A stretch of 64,000 nucleotides of DNA, taken from assembly GCA_039583875.1 (NCBI GenBank), contig CM077163.1, positions 110,121,213 through 110,185,212 of the forward strand, read 5' to 3'. This document shows positions 1 through 12,579 of the stretch, one piece after another. Origin of the DNA: Platanthera guangdongensis. Lineage: Eukaryota; Streptophyta; Magnoliopsida; Asparagales; Orchidaceae. Both the position numbers and the translations under genes were made by a program. Each line of letters opens with the position of its first letter. Position 1 is the stretch's first letter. The notes beneath the pieces are model-generated. The model was not told where the DNA came from, searched no databases, and worked only from the letters and a program-made list of their open reading frames with translations.

Positions 1-2480
1 TCTAACCCTCACAACCGCCTGGTGCACCGTACTGCCATCGGTGTGGCGAACGGCCAGTACCGCATGCCCCGCCACTATATTTATGCACATGTAAGTATTT
101 CATCCCAAGCCTACAGCTCGCAGGACCAACCTGTCCTAAATCCCTCAAACCCAAGACGGGTGAGAACGCACAATAGTGCCCTTATTCCAATTCCCCCAAA
201 CCCTACACGGGTGAGCATATAACATGAATCTCTCCAACCCTACACGGGTTAGAAGGTACTACAACTGTCTTAACCTATTAGACTACTCTTGTCTACGGGT
301 TATTATACTTATTGATTTAAGGTTAATCCCAGGACTGCCCAGGGTATACCCGGTGAAGGGCTCTCGGGGGCACTAGGAACTACGATGGGATTACGCCCAA
401 AGTTCCCTTTCGCAAGGATATTTACTTTAGTTGATGACTACCCATAATTCACCCTAGATCTCATTGTTGCTCTGGAACGATCCTAATGACTTAAGATATT
501 ACCGGGAAACTGATGGTCTTCCATCGACCTCCACTCCAGTTACTACCTAAGGACTTGCACTTTTATTCCCGTCACTAACAATACTACCCACCAGGGTTAT
601 TCACCAACTTCAATCCCTAGCTCGATGTCGATCTATTCCCTGGCGGTCCTTATACTCTAACTCATTTATGTTATACGCAGCCCATGACCTAATACCACCC
701 CAAAATGGAACTTCCAATTCTTCTATCCATATGCCTCAAATAATTTATCCTAGGATGGTAAGGACCTACATGATGACTAGGATGAACTTCCATAATTTTC
801 CTAAATCGATAAGGGCTTTAATTAAATTATTAATTTAATCCCCTAGGTCATTTAATACATGAAGTATCACAAATTTAAATCCACTGACCTAAGGAATTTT
901 TTACTGAGATGTATCTTGGTGTCATATTGCTATCAAGCAAACTTTATAATTTTCCTTTGATTATTTCTATTTATTCCTTAATTAATACAAAATTCATACA
1001 ATTGTCATTTTCCAAATAAAGTAAGAGGAATATATTACTGAAAATTCTAGGAAAATTACAGAGCTTATATATCATTATTTTAAGGCTAATGAAGAGTTTC
1101 ATCAACTTCTATAGTGTAATGGCCTACCAAATGCAATCCTTTACAATTTACCAAAATGCCACTATAAGCTTTAAAAATTTACTGATTCATCCAAAAATGC
1201 TGAGATAAATATCTAAGATTATTTATTCATAAATACAGCTCTAGAAAAGTTTTCATAATTTTCCACTGAATATTCCATCAATTTTCTAAATAAATGTGAT
1301 AATGGCAAAATTGTAATTTCTACATAATTCCACTTAAAATTCATCAAACACAGAAATAAAATTTTCAGGAGTTATGTCTAACATGATATTGGCCTTGACA
1401 AAATCTGGGTATTTTATCTCATGGATATGCCTATTCTAAAAGTTATTTATCAAAAAGTCCAATTCTTCAAAAACTCCAAATAATGTGATTTTTGCTTCCA
1501 AAAATTCCATTATTACTATGAGGGGTGTATTACTCCCTAATATGTCTCTGTAAATAAAATCAGCATTTTTGAGTGTTCTAAGTTGGTTGAATACACCACA
1601 TTTCATTTTAGGCTAAATGCACAGCAAGCTTATATCAAGCCAACACATGCAAGTGGATTTACACAACATGCATTGGTACAAATTGGCTGAAATTTTACAC
1701 ATACACTGATATTGCCCCTAAGGGCATGACACCAAAATTTGGGGCCATTTGGAGCCATACAACTCAATTTATGTCATTTATTTACTTTTTGATGATTAAG
1801 CAAACACTATGGGAAATATATCCCCAAAAATTCTCAATTTTTGGCAGGTGCTACACATACCCTAATCATGCATGTACCTAAAATATGGGATCATGTTGAT
1901 TACTGGTTTGACTTGGGTATCCAAATGAAATTCTGCCCTTATCTAGGACCAGTCCTAGGAAACCTGCCCTACAGGACTGTATACTGCATTAAATCACAAA
2001 TTTAAGGTGGCTAATTAAAGTTAAGACAGTTAGCTACAATTTTCATGTAGAGTCCAGTTTCTGGAAATGCATCTAAGAGGCTTATATTTAACATGCAAAT
2101 GTCTGAATAATGTGTGACAGAAATATTAATAAGACTATAGTTTAATTCACATATAATTCAACGACATCCCATCATCTTCCTCCTCCAGCGGACGGTCCAG
2201 ATGCATCCCGCCTGTAGCTGCTTGATCTGTTGTTTCCCGGTCATCCAGTCAACTCCCCGGCCATCCACCACCACCACCACCGTTGAGGTGGGGGCTAACG
2301 TTTGGCGGCGACTTGGCCGCCGGAGGCGGCAGTTTCCGGCGAACCCGAGCTCCATTAAAAATCATGGATTTTCTCCCACACCTCACATGGATTCAAGCTC
2401 AATTGAGATCAAAATCTCTCCTAAATGATCTAGGAAGCTAGTACGGGTAGAGAGGAGGCGAAACGGACCTCGATTGGGGC
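1..2480 (+). repeat. LTR of family E, left (inverted) copy, truncated at both ends
   Basis: AT-rich non-coding sequence forming the left arm of a large inverted repeat. Base 1 pairs with about 4431, and the match runs inward to about 1925 opposite 2505. It is related to the long LTR of element D: the block at 310-420 matches 58430-58520, the block near 1840-1900 resembles 31070-31140, and the GC-rich block at 2160-2350 resembles 31440-31610. It therefore reads as the body of a D-type LTR in + orientation whose start lies left of the window and whose end is lost near 2480. No gene is visible; short ORFs here are chance. Confidence 0.7.
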
Positions 2481-2504
2481 ATCTCTAGCCCCTGCCAAAA
2501 ATTG
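1926..2504. other. Spacer of the inverted repeat, with a GC-rich conserved block
   Basis: About 580 bp separate the two inverted arms. Within it, 2160-2350 is GC-rich in otherwise AT-rich DNA and holds a (CCA)n stretch followed by a CCGGAGG-rich segment. The same arrangement recurs at 31440-31610 in the 3' LTR of element D, so it is probably LTR sequence rather than a host exon. A 25-30 bp sequence beginning GGGCATCTCTAGCCCC occurs twice, near 2478 and 2566, at the right-hand junction; this small direct repeat may mark the rearrangement that joined the arms. Confidence 0.5.
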
Positions 2505-5500
2505 GATGCCCAAGTCAAACTAGAAATCAACTTGGCCCCGAATTTTGGGTACATGCATGATTAGGGCATCTCTAGCCCCTGCCAAAAATTGGGAATTTTT
2601 GAAACAACTTTTTCTATAGTTTTGGTCATAATATCAAAAACTAAATAAATGAAATATTTGGAGTTATATGACTCCAAATGGCCCCAAATTTTGGTGGTAG
2701 GTCCTTGGGGACATCATTGGTGCATTATAAAAATTTCAGCACATTTGGATCACTGCATGTTGGGAAATCCACTTGCATGTGTTGGTTTATATATTGCCTT
2801 GATGTGCCAATAGCAATAATTTAAATATTGTGCATTCAGCCTAATTGAGGCACTCAAACATCATGAACTTTATTCCAGTGGTTCATTAGGGTAAGGTTCA
2901 CCCCTTAGATTAATTATGGGATTTTTGGAACCAAAACTCCCATTAATTGGAATTTGTAAAAATATAGCTCCTTTTGAAAATAAATTGGAAAAATAGGTTT
3001 TCCTCAAGTAAAAGTCCTCAAACTTTGCCAAGATTAAAAATAAGGTTATATTTGACTTAGGAAAATTTGATCTTTCTGTTTGAAGAACGTTTGGAGTAAA
3101 GTACCTTGAAATGCCCATTTTACCCTTTTTGTATTTATTCTTGAATTGATGGAAATACACCTCAGAAAACTTTGAAAATATTGCTAGTGATGTATAATTG
3201 TATTATTAGCCTTGCATAATTATTTCAGAATTTATGGATGTACTGATAATTTTTAAATTAATATAATAGCATTTTGGTAAATATTTAAGAATGGGATTTG
3301 TTAGGCCATTACCTTATAGAAGTTGATGAAACTCTTCCAATAGTCTTAAATTAATGTTTTATATGTTCTGTAAGTTTCCTGGAATTTTGGATTATATATT
3401 CCTTGTACTTCATTTGGAAAATGGAAATTATGTAGATTTGGTATTAAATAAGGAATTGGTATAAATAATCAAAGGGAAATTGTGAAACCCTGTAGACAGA
3501 AATATTTTATCAATATACAACTTAGGAAAAATTACCTAGGTCAGTGGATTTAAAATTATACTACTTCATGTGTAAAGTGACCTAGGAATTAATTTAAAAG
3601 ATTTAATTAAGGGATTAATTGACCAAGGAAAATTATGAGAATCCATATGATAGTTCCATTAGTCCATACCACCCTAGGATAAATATTTAGGGGCAAGAGG
3701 CCCTAAGAATTGGAAGATTCCATTTTCGGGGTAACAATAGGAAATGGTCTGCATATAGCATAAATAGGTCATGCTTTATGGGATTACCAGAGGATTGATT
3801 ATCGGAAGAATAAGGGTGTGCAATAAGAATAATCCCTGGTGGGTAGTATTGTCCTAGTGATGGGAGTAAAAGTGCAAGTCTTTAGGTAGCAACCGGAGTG
3901 GAGGTCGACGGAAGACCGTCGGTTTCCCGGTAATATCTTAAGTCACTAAGATTATTCCAGAGCAACAATGGGAACTGGGGTGAAATATGGGTAGTCATCA
4001 ACTAAAGTAAATATCCTTGCGAAAGGGAACTTTGGGCGTAATCCCATCATAGTTCCTAGTGCCCCCGAGAGCCCTTCACCGGGTATACCCTGGGCAGTCC
4101 TGGGATTAACCTTTAATCATTAAGTATAATAACCCGTAGACAAGAATAGTCTAATAGGTTAAGACATTTGTTGTACCTTCTCTCCCGTGTAGGGTTGGAG
4201 AGTTTAATGATATATGCTCACCCGTGTAGGGTTTGAGGGAATTGGTATAAAGGCACTATTGTGCGTTCTCACCCGGGTTGGGTTTGAGGGTTTCAGGACG
4301 GGTTTGGTCCTGCGAGCGGAAGGCTCGAAATGAAATACTTGCATGTGCATAAATATAGTGGCGGGGCATGCGGTACTGGTCGTTCGTCACACCGATGGCA
4401 GTATGGTGCACCAGGCGGTTGTGAGGGTTAGAGGGGCCAGTGGGTTGTTTTACACTGCGGTCTGGAGGACGACCCCCGATAACGCACATCCGACCCAACA
4501 AGACTGATGGGTTGTCAGCAAAGTACGTACGTAAGACTCTAGAGTGCACCTTGGACGTGTACGGAGGCGTATGAGAGGGGTCTAAGGCTTGGTAGTGTGC
4601 ATACGGGCCTAGAAGCGGAGACGCCGGCTCCGCTGCTGCCGTAGCCATAACGGTGGTACCCGAGAGTGATGGTAGCACTCAAAAAGTGAGAACTAAAGGT
4701 CTGTGATCATAGAGTCGTTGTGTGTGAGTTGCACTTGCCTGTGCATAAAATTTCATCATAACATTCATTCATATTAGGTCATACGCTTCATAGATCCTTA
4801 TCATATAAATTAGTATGGGCTTTTTTATATGATAAGTTAAATTTCCTGGAAATCCTAACTTATATATTTGTATGGGCATTTATATAAGTTAGGGTACCTT
4901 TGTGATGATAATATAGTGGTAGAATAGATTTATTTACATGCTCTTACTTCTGTTCTTTACTTCCTTTACTAGTACTGCTCTTTACTTGTACCATATTTAG
5001 AACTGCTAGAGTAGAATTTATAATATCCATTATAATTGCTAGTTGGATTTGTCACCTGTTTCCACTTTTGCCACCCCTTGTTGTCCTCCGCTTCATCCTC
5101 CCGCTCGGTGACTAGGAGTTGCGGGGCGAGGTGCGGAGGAAATGACTTAGTCTTTTTGACTAATGGTCGGTGACCATACTATTTTTAGGAGTCCGTGGAG
5201 ATGGAGCACCAGCACGACGAGGAGACAGAACATGAGGAGCAGATACCGCTACAGCAGGCTACTACCACTACTCTGCGTCCTCGGGTGGGACGAGTTCTGA
5301 TGTACTAGTATAGCTTCCGCTTTTCTTTGAGAGAGAGAGTTGATTTGATGTACTGAGCATAAGCCCTTATTCCTCTTTCATTTTGTACTCATTGTGGACT
5401 ATATTTGTACTTTTCATTCCACACATATATATGATGTACTCTGTGACTTGTGGACTAGTAGAATTGTTGCATTGCTATACTTCTATTTCTTAAATGGCCT

Positions 5501-5510
5501 ACAGGGTATA
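2481..5510 (-). repeat. LTR of family E, right copy, main part
   Basis: Right arm of the inverted repeat, read as a D-type LTR on the - strand. It continues beyond the insertion of element A: the 136 bp at 14776-14911 complete it and supply the terminus, which on the - strand begins TGTAAGACCC like the D LTR. The segment 2505-4431 mirrors 1-1925. The rest (4432-5510) has no mirror in the window because the left arm is cut by the window edge. No coding potential beyond chance ORFs is visible, including a 140-codon one at 4256-4678. Confidence 0.65.
5506..5510. repeat. Target-site duplication of element A, left copy (GTATA)
   Basis: GTATA immediately precedes the TGTAACACCC start of element A and recurs exactly at 14776-14780 after its TTACA end. 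This fixes the element boundaries. Confidence 0.93.
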
Positions 5511-7698
5511 TGTAACACCCCCTATCCGTCGCATAACATATAGCAGTAGGTCTGGCCGGGGCCCGACGTCATATACCACAGACAGACCGGGTGGTTACTT
5601 ATGGAAACCATCCAACCAATCTCAACGTCCTACACAGAGCATTTTAGCAGAAGCAGTTTATAAGAGTTGTAAACAATAACCCAGCATAGGAGCATGAATG
5701 TCCACTAATACCAAAAGGAATGTTATACAAAATACCCAAAACCGGCTTTAAGGCCTTACAAAGTGTTTCACTTGAAAATTACATGTTTTACAAACCACGG
5801 CACGAAGCCGGTCATACATGAATAAAGCAGTAAACACTTCTACTTGGGCCTTCGAGGGCCAGCTTCGCAAAAAGGGCTTTAGCCCGCTATTGACCGCTTG
5901 GTCCAGCTGCACCTGCAAGCAATAAACCACCGCACGGTGGCAAAACAAGGCAACGGTCAGCAATGCTGACCAAATTATAACGATCCCGCCCCCAACTCGG
6001 GGCGGCGTTGCTCCTTCCCTGCATTTCATTAGCATAAGCGAGCAATGTATATATCCATAGCCATTTCAACACCGACGTTGGCTCGCACGGCCACACGCCC
6101 CGTGCACTCAGGGCACATTCTCGGTGAACCGGTCGATGTCACGTCAATTAAAGCCATTAATATTCCGGACTCACCACCGCCACTTAGATGGCCAAACCTA
6201 TGAGCAATTTGTCTTCTTGGCATGAGTCACGTCAGTTTAAGCCATTGACCGCCGAAGACTCACATCTATGCCAACGGAGAGTGCCAAGTAACCTTAGGTC
6301 TCTCTAACCCGAACGACATAGAGCGGGTACGGTTCCATCTAACCCGTGCTCACATCGCAACGACAATTTAAGCCATTTGCGCGGGTCAAACTTCCTCCGA
6401 GTCCCATTCTACCGCAAGTCACATAACCACGTTATGTTCAAGCTGGCTCTCAGGCCACCAAGTTGGCAAGATCTCGTATCCGCCCAGTTTTCCAGGTGCA
6501 CCTTTGGGTTGGTCCCCAAGGCTCCCTACTGCAATCTACCGCGTAGAAAACCCGAAAAACAACCAATAGCACGGAGTCTTCTCCGGCCTTATGCAATGCA
6601 ACATCACCGATCCAGACTAACATGTCCGGGTAGGCTTCACACATCATGCCTATGTCCGTTCTCGCATACGGACTCTAAACAACGGGGACTTTACATATCT
6701 ACCCGAAGGAACGCCTCCAACTCTCCGCAAACTCGCGAGAGCGGGCTTCCTATGCTAAGAAAGAGAGCTATTCGTGCTCAAGATGAGGATCGTTACCCTT
6801 GAGTTCCTCGTTGGCGCCATTGAAAACTAATCGGATGGAAATCACCGCACTTGCGTTGCCTCCGTGGATCCGGAGTCAGCTTGCGATTCGGAGCTCCGAA
6901 GCTCCTCCAATGGCGGAATCTAGTTCTTCTTCCTCCAATGGCTCTCCTCTTTCTCCAAGGACTTGGAGAGATGAAAAGTGAAGGAAAGTGATGGATTTCT
7001 AAGTCAACTCACGGGTATATCGTCTCAGGAACAACCCCCAGCCGTTGGATCTCAACCTAAGAAAATGAACGGCTTTGATTCGGGGCTGAAATGCCCAATC
7101 TGGACCGAATACGGCCTGGCACACGCCCGTGTCCAGGGCCGTGTGCCGCATTCGCCGTCAAAATCGAATCTCCTGGACCCTCACACGGGTATCGAACACG
7201 CCCGTGTTCGAGCTGACACGCCCGTGTTCCAGCTGACACGGTCGTGTACCCCATGATTTTTCCCCATTTTCAACCCGAGCACTGCACGGGTTCTAGGACA
7301 CGCCCGTGTCCTTGCCCGTGTCACCTTGACACGCCTGGACCCCAGGCCGTGTACACGGGACATTTCGTCGCATGCAGTTCGACGACTTGATGACACGGCC
7401 TTGGACACGCCCGTGTCCTAGGCCGTGTGCCTTGTCTCGACGATCGTCGAGCGAATCTCGACGACTCCGCGGCTAAGTGTCGACACGGGTCGACACGCCC
7501 TGCGACACGCCCGTGTCGCAGGCCGTGTTCCCATTCTCAGCGGATCGTCGAGAAAATCTCGACGACTTCGCGGCTAAGTGTCAGCACACGCTTGACACGC
7601 CCTGGGACACGCCCGTGTCCCAGGCCGTGTGCCTACAGCCAGAACCCAAACTAGCCCAAAACGTCCCCCTTTGCTCCTTTGAGTTTCGGGGCGTTACA
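5511..7698 (-). repeat. Element A 3' LTR (2188 bp)
   Basis: Begins TGTAACACCC and ends GGGGCGTTACA. It matches 12580-14775 over its whole length with scattered substitutions and small indels. Because the element reads on the - strand, this low-coordinate copy is the 3' LTR. The last 540 bp (7096-7640) hold a dense array of palindromic CACG/CGTG motifs. Confidence 0.93.
7096..7640. repeat. Palindrome array in the element A 3' LTR
   Basis: Contains repeated imperfect palindromes centred on ACACG-CC-CGTGT. The best are 7499-7522 (arm CCTGCGACACG and its exact complement) and 7601-7624 (arm CCTGGGACACG and its exact complement). Others begin near 7193, 7214 and 7296. Interspersed are TCGACGATCGTCGA-type palindromes. 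The same array recurs at 14163-14712 in the other LTR. Confidence 0.85.
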
Positions 7699-7712
7699 AC
7701 TCTCCCCCTCTT
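7699..7712 (-). promoter_or_regulatory. Polypurine tract of element A
   Basis: On the - strand the bases just upstream of the 3' LTR read AAGAGGGGGAGAGT, directly followed by the LTR start TGTAAC... when read on that strand. This is the expected plus-strand primer of an LTR retrotransposon. Confidence 0.85.
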
Positions 7713-7889
7713 AAAAGAATTTCGCCCACGAAATTACATAAAGGAAAGACATACAAAAACAAAATTTGTACCTGAGCGGAACAACTCCGGATACTCGTCA
7801 AGCATAGTCTGCTCTCGCTCCCAAGAGAGCTCCTCACGACCGCAATTGTCACACCGGACCTTGACCATCCTGATCTCTTTATTGCGTAG

Positions 7890-9725
7890 TCACTTGACCT
7901 CCGAGTCTTCAATCCGCACGGGCTTGACCTTTGTCGTTAGCCCACTATCCACCGACACTTGATCGACCGCGATCACTTGCGTAGGCTCTTGCACCGCCTT
8001 CCGAAGCACCGAAATGTGGAATACATCGTGTAAACCACTTAGCTCCACTGAAAGCTTCAACCTATAGGCCGCTTCTCCAACTCGCTCCAGAACCTCGAAC
8101 GGTCCAAGGTACCTCGGGCTTAGCTTTTTCAATCGTCGCACCCGCGAGACACCCTTGAACGGCTTGATCTTTAAGTATACATAATCGCCCACAGCGAACT
8201 CCACGTTCCTGTGCTTGGCATTATAGTACTTTGCTTGCCGGTCCTGAGCGATAAGCAACCTCTCCCGAATGGTTCTCACCAAAGAAGTAGCACCCTCTAC
8301 TTCCGATCGCTTATACAACTTTGACTCACCCGTTTCTATCCAAGACAACGGCGTGCGACATCTTCTACCATATAGGTCCTCGAAAGGCGCCATCTGAATA
8401 CTTGCTTGGTAGCTGTTGTTGTATGCGAACTCCACCAAATAAAGGTGGTCTTCCCATTGCTTTCCGAAATCCAAGACACACATGCGAAGCATGTCTTCCA
8501 TGGTTCTATTAACCCTCTCGGTCTGCCCATCCGTTTGTGGATGGAAGGTTGTGCTAAACTTCAGCTTTGTTCCCAACATTTGCTGCACCAGCCTCCAATC
8601 ATTGGACGTGAACCGCCCATCTCTGTCACTCACGATGCTGCAGGGCACACCATGAAGCCGTACTATGTTATCCACATAAAGCTTTGCCAGCTTCTCCACC
8701 GGATCATCCTTCCTATGCGGAATAAAATGCGACACCTTCGTTAATCGATCAACAACCACCCAAATGGCGTCGTTTCCCTTTTGCGACCTTGGCAAACCGT
8801 GCACAAAGTCCATAGAGATGTCGTCGAATTTCCACTCCGGAATAGGTAAGGACTTAAGAAATCCTCCCGGCTTTTGGCACTCCGCCTTTACCAAGGCACA
8901 AGTTTGGCACTTCGCCACGTATAGCGCCACATCCTTCTTCAAACCCGGCCACCAAAACAGTTTCTTCACATCACGGTACATCTTTGTGCTCCCCGGGTGA
9001 ATCGAGTACTTGGTATGGTGTGTCTCGTACAACAACTCCACCCGTAAATTGCCCACACTTGGGACGCACAATCGACCGTCTTTCCAAAGCAATCCGTCCT
9101 CCACGACGAATTGGGAATTTGACCCATCCAGAGCCTCTATCATGAACTGCTTCATATGAGCATCCATATCCAAAGCCTGCCAAATCCGATCAGCCAGGTC
9201 ATATTGGACTTCAGTCCAATTCAGAACTGCTTCAGCACTTGATTGTCTGTCCACACAAACAATCTCCAACGCCTCCAACTCCCGCACCAACCGCTCATCA
9301 TGCACCGATAGCCAATTGGCTTGAGCTGGGGCTCGACGACTCAATGCATCCGCAACCGCATTCCCTTTGCCAGGCACGTAGTGGATCTTGAATGTATAGT
9401 CCCCCAGGAACTCCATCCACCTACGCTGCCGCATATTCAGATCCTTCTGATCAATTAGATACTTTAGGCTCTTGTGATCGATGTAGATATCAATCTTCAC
9501 ACCGTACAAATAGTGTCTCCACAGCTTCAAGGCAAAAATCACGGCCGCCAACTCTAAGTCATGGACCGGATAATTTCTCTCGTGCACTTTTAGCTGTCTC
9601 GAGCCATAAGCTATCACGCTTCCGTGCTGCAGTAGCACACAACCCAAACCGCTGCCCGAAGCATCGCTATATATCTCATAGCCTTCGGTTCCACATGGCG
9701 AACTCAGCACGGGCGCCGTGGTCAA
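7890..9725 (-). CDS. pol: Element A pol, C-terminal part: RNase H, integrase, chromodomain-like tail
   Basis: A 611-codon open segment of the polyprotein. It starts in RNase H, with DASGSGLG, then [10 protein letters not shown], then DHKSLKYL and the conserved VADALSRR. The integrase zinc-binding region follows ([10 protein letters not shown]...[11 protein letters not shown]), then the catalytic core with [16 protein letters not shown] and DGQTERVNR, which keeps the D, D and E residues. The C-terminal integrase domain includes [17 protein letters not shown] and [12 protein letters not shown]. The chromodomain-like end is displaced into another frame in 7720-7890. Upstream an in-frame TAG near 9735 separates it from RT, so it is not an independent gene; the first Met is internal to the polyprotein. 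The intact integrase core makes it the best-preserved coding part of A. Confidence 0.9.
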   Translation of the reverse strand: MTTAPVLSSPCGTEGYEIYSDASGSGLGCVLLQHGSVIAYGSRQLKVHERNYPVHDLELAAVIFALKLWRHYLYGVKIDIYIDHKSLKYLIDQKDLNMRQRRWMEFLGDYTFKIHYVPGKGNAVADALSRRAPAQANWLSVHDERLVRELEALEIVCVDRQSSAEAVLNWTEVQYDLADRIWQALDMDAHMKQFMIEALDGSNSQFVVEDGLLWKDGRLCVPSVGNLRVELLYETHHTKYSIHPGSTKMYRDVKKLFWWPGLKKDVALYVAKCQTCALVKAECQKPGGFLKSLPIPEWKFDDISMDFVHGLPRSQKGNDAIWVVVDRLTKVSHFIPHRKDDPVEKLAKLYVDNIVRLHGVPCSIVSDRDGRFTSNDWRLVQQMLGTKLKFSTTFHPQTDGQTERVNRTMEDMLRMCVLDFGKQWEDHLYLVEFAYNNSYQASIQMAPFEDLYGRRCRTPLSWIETGESKLYKRSEVEGATSLVRTIRERLLIAQDRQAKYYNAKHRNVEFAVGDYVYLKIKPFKGVSRVRRLKKLSPRYLGPFEVLERVGEAAYRLKLSVELSGLHDVFHISVLRKAVQEPTQVIAVDQVSVDSGLTTKVKPVRIEDSEVK

Positions 9726-9734
9726 CCGACATTT

Positions 9735-10320
9735 CTATTCCTCAAAAGCTCGCGCGCACTCCGGCGTCCAAACGAACTTATGCTCCTTCCTCGTCAACGT
9801 AGTGAGAGGTAACGCTATCCGCGAGAAGTTCTCTACGAAGCGCCTATAATAGCCGGCAAGCCCCAAAAAGCTCCGGACTTCTGCTACCGTAGCAAGCTCA
9901 GGCCACTCCCGTATCGCAACAATCTTCGCCGGATCCACAGCAATACCCTCTCCACTCACTATATGCCCGAGGAACGCCACTGAGGATAGCCAAAACTCGC
10001 ACTTCGAGAACTTAGGCATACAACTGATTTCTCCTTAGCGTCTCCAACACCAAATGAAGATGCTTGAAGTGATCTTCCTCACTTTGCGAGTACACCAAAA
10101 TATCGTCGATGAAGACGATCACGAAATGGTCCAAGTACTCCCTGAACGTCCTGTTCATCAAATCCATGAACACTGACGGCGCATTAGTCAGCCCAAACGG
10201 CATGACCGTAAACTCATAATGCCCGTATCTCGTACTAAACGCTGTCTTCGGGATATCACTCTCCCTTATCCGCAGCTGATAGTACCCAGCCTTGAGATCC
10301 AACTTCGAGTACACCGTCGA
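9735..10320 (-). pseudogene. pol: Element A pol, reverse transcriptase palm and thumb (frameshifted)
   Basis: Two overlapping open segments in different frames encode the central and C-terminal RT. At 10314-10012 there is [13 protein letters not shown], then [18 protein letters not shown] and the catalytic FIDDILVYS. At 10019-9735 there is [17 protein letters not shown], then [15 protein letters not shown]. One extra T near 10016 shifts the frame in the middle of [10 protein letters not shown], and an extra C in a C-run near 10350 shifts it from the upstream segment. The segment ends at a TAG in what should be FEELKDRL. The catalytic residues are intact, so loss is by disruption only. Confidence 0.87.
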
Positions 10321-10325
10321 CCCGA

Positions 10326-11120
10326 CTAACTGATCAAAGAGATCATCAATCGGGGGATCGGGTACTTGTTCTTCTCAGTCAGCTTGTTTAGCTCCCGATA
10401 ATCAATACAAAGCCTCAAGCTTCCGTCCTTCTTCTTAACAAAGAGGACCGGTGCGCTCCAAGGCGAAGAACTCGGGCGCACATACCCTTGCTCCAACAAC
10501 TCCTGCAGTTGAACTTTCAGCTCCGCCATTTTCTTAGGCGCTAGCCGATACGGAGATCGTGACACAGGCTTTGCACCTGGCACTAGCTCGATCGTAAAAT
10601 CTATCTCCCGTTGAGGCGGGGCTCCAGGAAGATCTGCGGGGAACACATCAGGGTATTCCGATACCACTGAAATACAATCCAACGCGGGCTTCGGCTTTGC
10701 AACCTCCACTAGTGTAAAGAACAGTTCTGCTCCAGCTCGAACCGCCTTCACTACCTGAAGAGCAGACATCAACGTCTTGCTCGACCCCTTTAAGCCCGTA
10801 AAAGTCGTCTCACGACTCGCTCCCAGCTTAACTTCCTTGCTACCGCAATCTATATGGGCCTGCTGCTCCGAGAGCCAGTCCATGCCAAATATGACGTCGA
10901 ACTCCACTAACGGAAGTAAAGACGCCCACAGGTCGAACTCCTGCTCCCCAATACGAGTCTTAACATCGCAGATCCTATCCGCTCGCATCGAACACCCATT
11001 GGGCAACAACACATCCAACTTATCCTTCGCCATCGAAGAAGGGACTCCGATACGTGATATAAATCCTTCGGACAAGGAGTGTGAAGCTCCCGTATCGAAG
11101 AATGCTCGTGCCGGATTTCA
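10326..11120 (-). pseudogene. pol: Element A pol, protease and RT N-terminal part
   Basis: The upstream end reads [13 protein letters not shown], the aspartic protease active site, near 11060-11095. It is followed by [12 protein letters not shown] and [19 protein letters not shown], the conserved protease flap and C-terminal region of chromovirus Pol. From about 10640 the linker PLVEF...[18 protein letters not shown] leads into the RT finger domain ([46 protein letters not shown]). The frame is lost at 10326 by the C-run indel. The 5' side is separated from gag by about 80 bp without a clear in-frame link. Confidence 0.87.
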
Positions 11121-11200
11121 CAAATCATACAAATCCTAAACAAGTAGTGGTAAGGTAACATGTGCATAACAAGCATATAAAGAAATTGACTTGCTATAAA

Positions 11201-12354
11201 TTAAACCGTACCTGTCACCACATCAGCTTGTTTAATGGCCTCCTGTTGGCCAAGATTGTATACCCTTGGTTGGGCCGGAGCATAATGGGATGCGGTCGAC
11301 TCAACCGCCTTTCCCTTCTCTTCATAAGTAGCTCCCGGCCTCCTCTCGGACTTAGGACGTCCGCTCCAACAATCACGGGCGAAATGCCCGTCTTTCCACA
11401 TGTAAAGCACGCGCCCGGGGTACGACTCGTAGTCGCCCCAAAAGCGCCGGAAGGAGCTGGACCCGAAGTCCTATGCTTCTTGAAAGCCCTCCGATAGCCG
11501 GACTTTGAAGTTGTCGGCACTCTGAACTCAGATTTTCTATCAACCAAGCCTTTCTTCGCTTGCACGCTCTTCATGTCCTTCTCCAAGGACCGGGCAGTAT
11601 TGACCAAGGTTAAGAAACCCTGCGTCATCGGCCCTGAAAGTAATAATCTCAGCTCATCCCTCAAGCCTTCATAGAAACGATTAGTCTTGCGCTCCTCATC
11701 CATGATGGTGGAGCTAGCATAACGACTCAAACGTGTAAACTCGTGGAGATATTCATCCACGCTCCTCTCACCCTGCACCAACTTCAGGAATTCATTCTCC
11801 ATTGAAATCCTCTGGGTAGAAGGGAGGTATCTTGCTAAGAACAATCCCGAGAACTCTTCCATCGGAACGTCTATCAGTTGTCTACCTCTCAAATGATGCA
11901 GCTCCAATCCTTCCCACCACATCCTCGCTTCCCCGTCTAGAAGGAACGTAGCGATGGTGGTCATTTGCCACTCCTCCGTCTCCGTCGCTGTCATGACTCT
12001 CTTCACCCTGGAGAGCCAGTCTTCAGCCTGAGATGGGGTTCCCAACCCCGAGAATAACGGAGGGTTAAAGCTCATTACATGCTTCAGCTGCCTCTCAGTT
12101 GACCTCCTTGGCACTACCGGTTCTACAACCACTTGCTCCACCCTCCTCGGCTCAGCCTCTTGCAGAGGTTCTTGCTCCATCACGGGAGCGGGCTGCTGCG
12201 CTTGCCTTCCAGGCTGCGCATTAATCACGGCCAACACCGCTTCAGCCACCAATCATATATTTTCAGCCGACAGAGGTGTTGCAGGCGCAACATCTGGTGC
12301 ACTACTAGCCTCAGAAACTCGGCGTTCTGACGGCCCAACACCACTTCGGGTCAC
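11201..12354 (-). pseudogene. gag: Element A gag, capsid and zinc knuckle (broken)
   Basis: The capsid region reads FNPPLFSGLGTPSQAEDWL, then EARMWWEGLELHHL, YLPSTQRISMENEFLKLVQG and FYEGLRDELRLLLS, which is the retrotransposon gag domain. A zinc knuckle (CFTCGKTG / HFARDC, CX2CX4HX4C) near 11370-11420 is cut by a 1-nt frameshift. The conserved N-terminus (TRSGVGPSE) starts at a GTG codon at 12354-12352 directly after an in-frame TAG. There is no ATG ahead of it, and an internal TGA lies at about 12255. Elements B and C share exactly this start arrangement. Neighbours: the primer-binding site lies 210 bp upstream and protease follows downstream. Confidence 0.85.
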
Positions 12355-12566
12355 CTATAGTGGTACAAAACACCGTTAAGCGACCAAATAAATTACAAAC
12401 AGCAATTATAGGAACACGCAGGTTCCTCAAACACAAGTATTTTCATTCCTAAGTGGACATTCATGGGTTCTTTTTACCATTATAATGATGATGCACACAA
12501 TGTGCTCACCACCCCTTAAAAAGAATTCGCCCACGAATTCACTTTAAGCCCGACCAAAACCAGTAG

Positions 12567-12576
12567 TCTGATACCA
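12567..12576 (-). promoter_or_regulatory. Primer-binding site of element A (initiator Met tRNA type)
   Basis: Just inside the 5' LTR the - strand reads TGGTATCAGA, matching the start of the usual plant primer site TGGTATCAGAGC complementary to initiator tRNA-Met. It lies three bases from the LTR. The rest of the leader (12361-12566) is non-coding. Confidence 0.8.
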
Positions 12577-12579
12577 AAA

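Noticed and set aside
2158..2428. Possible exon of a captured host gene with His/Thr repeats
   Set aside because: The same block occurs in the D LTR without a conserved frame, so LTR sequence is the simpler reading.
4256..4678. 140-codon - strand ORF in the right inverted arm
   Set aside because: The mirrored arm does not keep the frame; chance ORF.
7096..7640. CRISPR-like array (short repeats with spacers)
   Set aside because: The repeats are variable palindromes at irregular spacing inside a plant LTR, and no cas-like gene is present.
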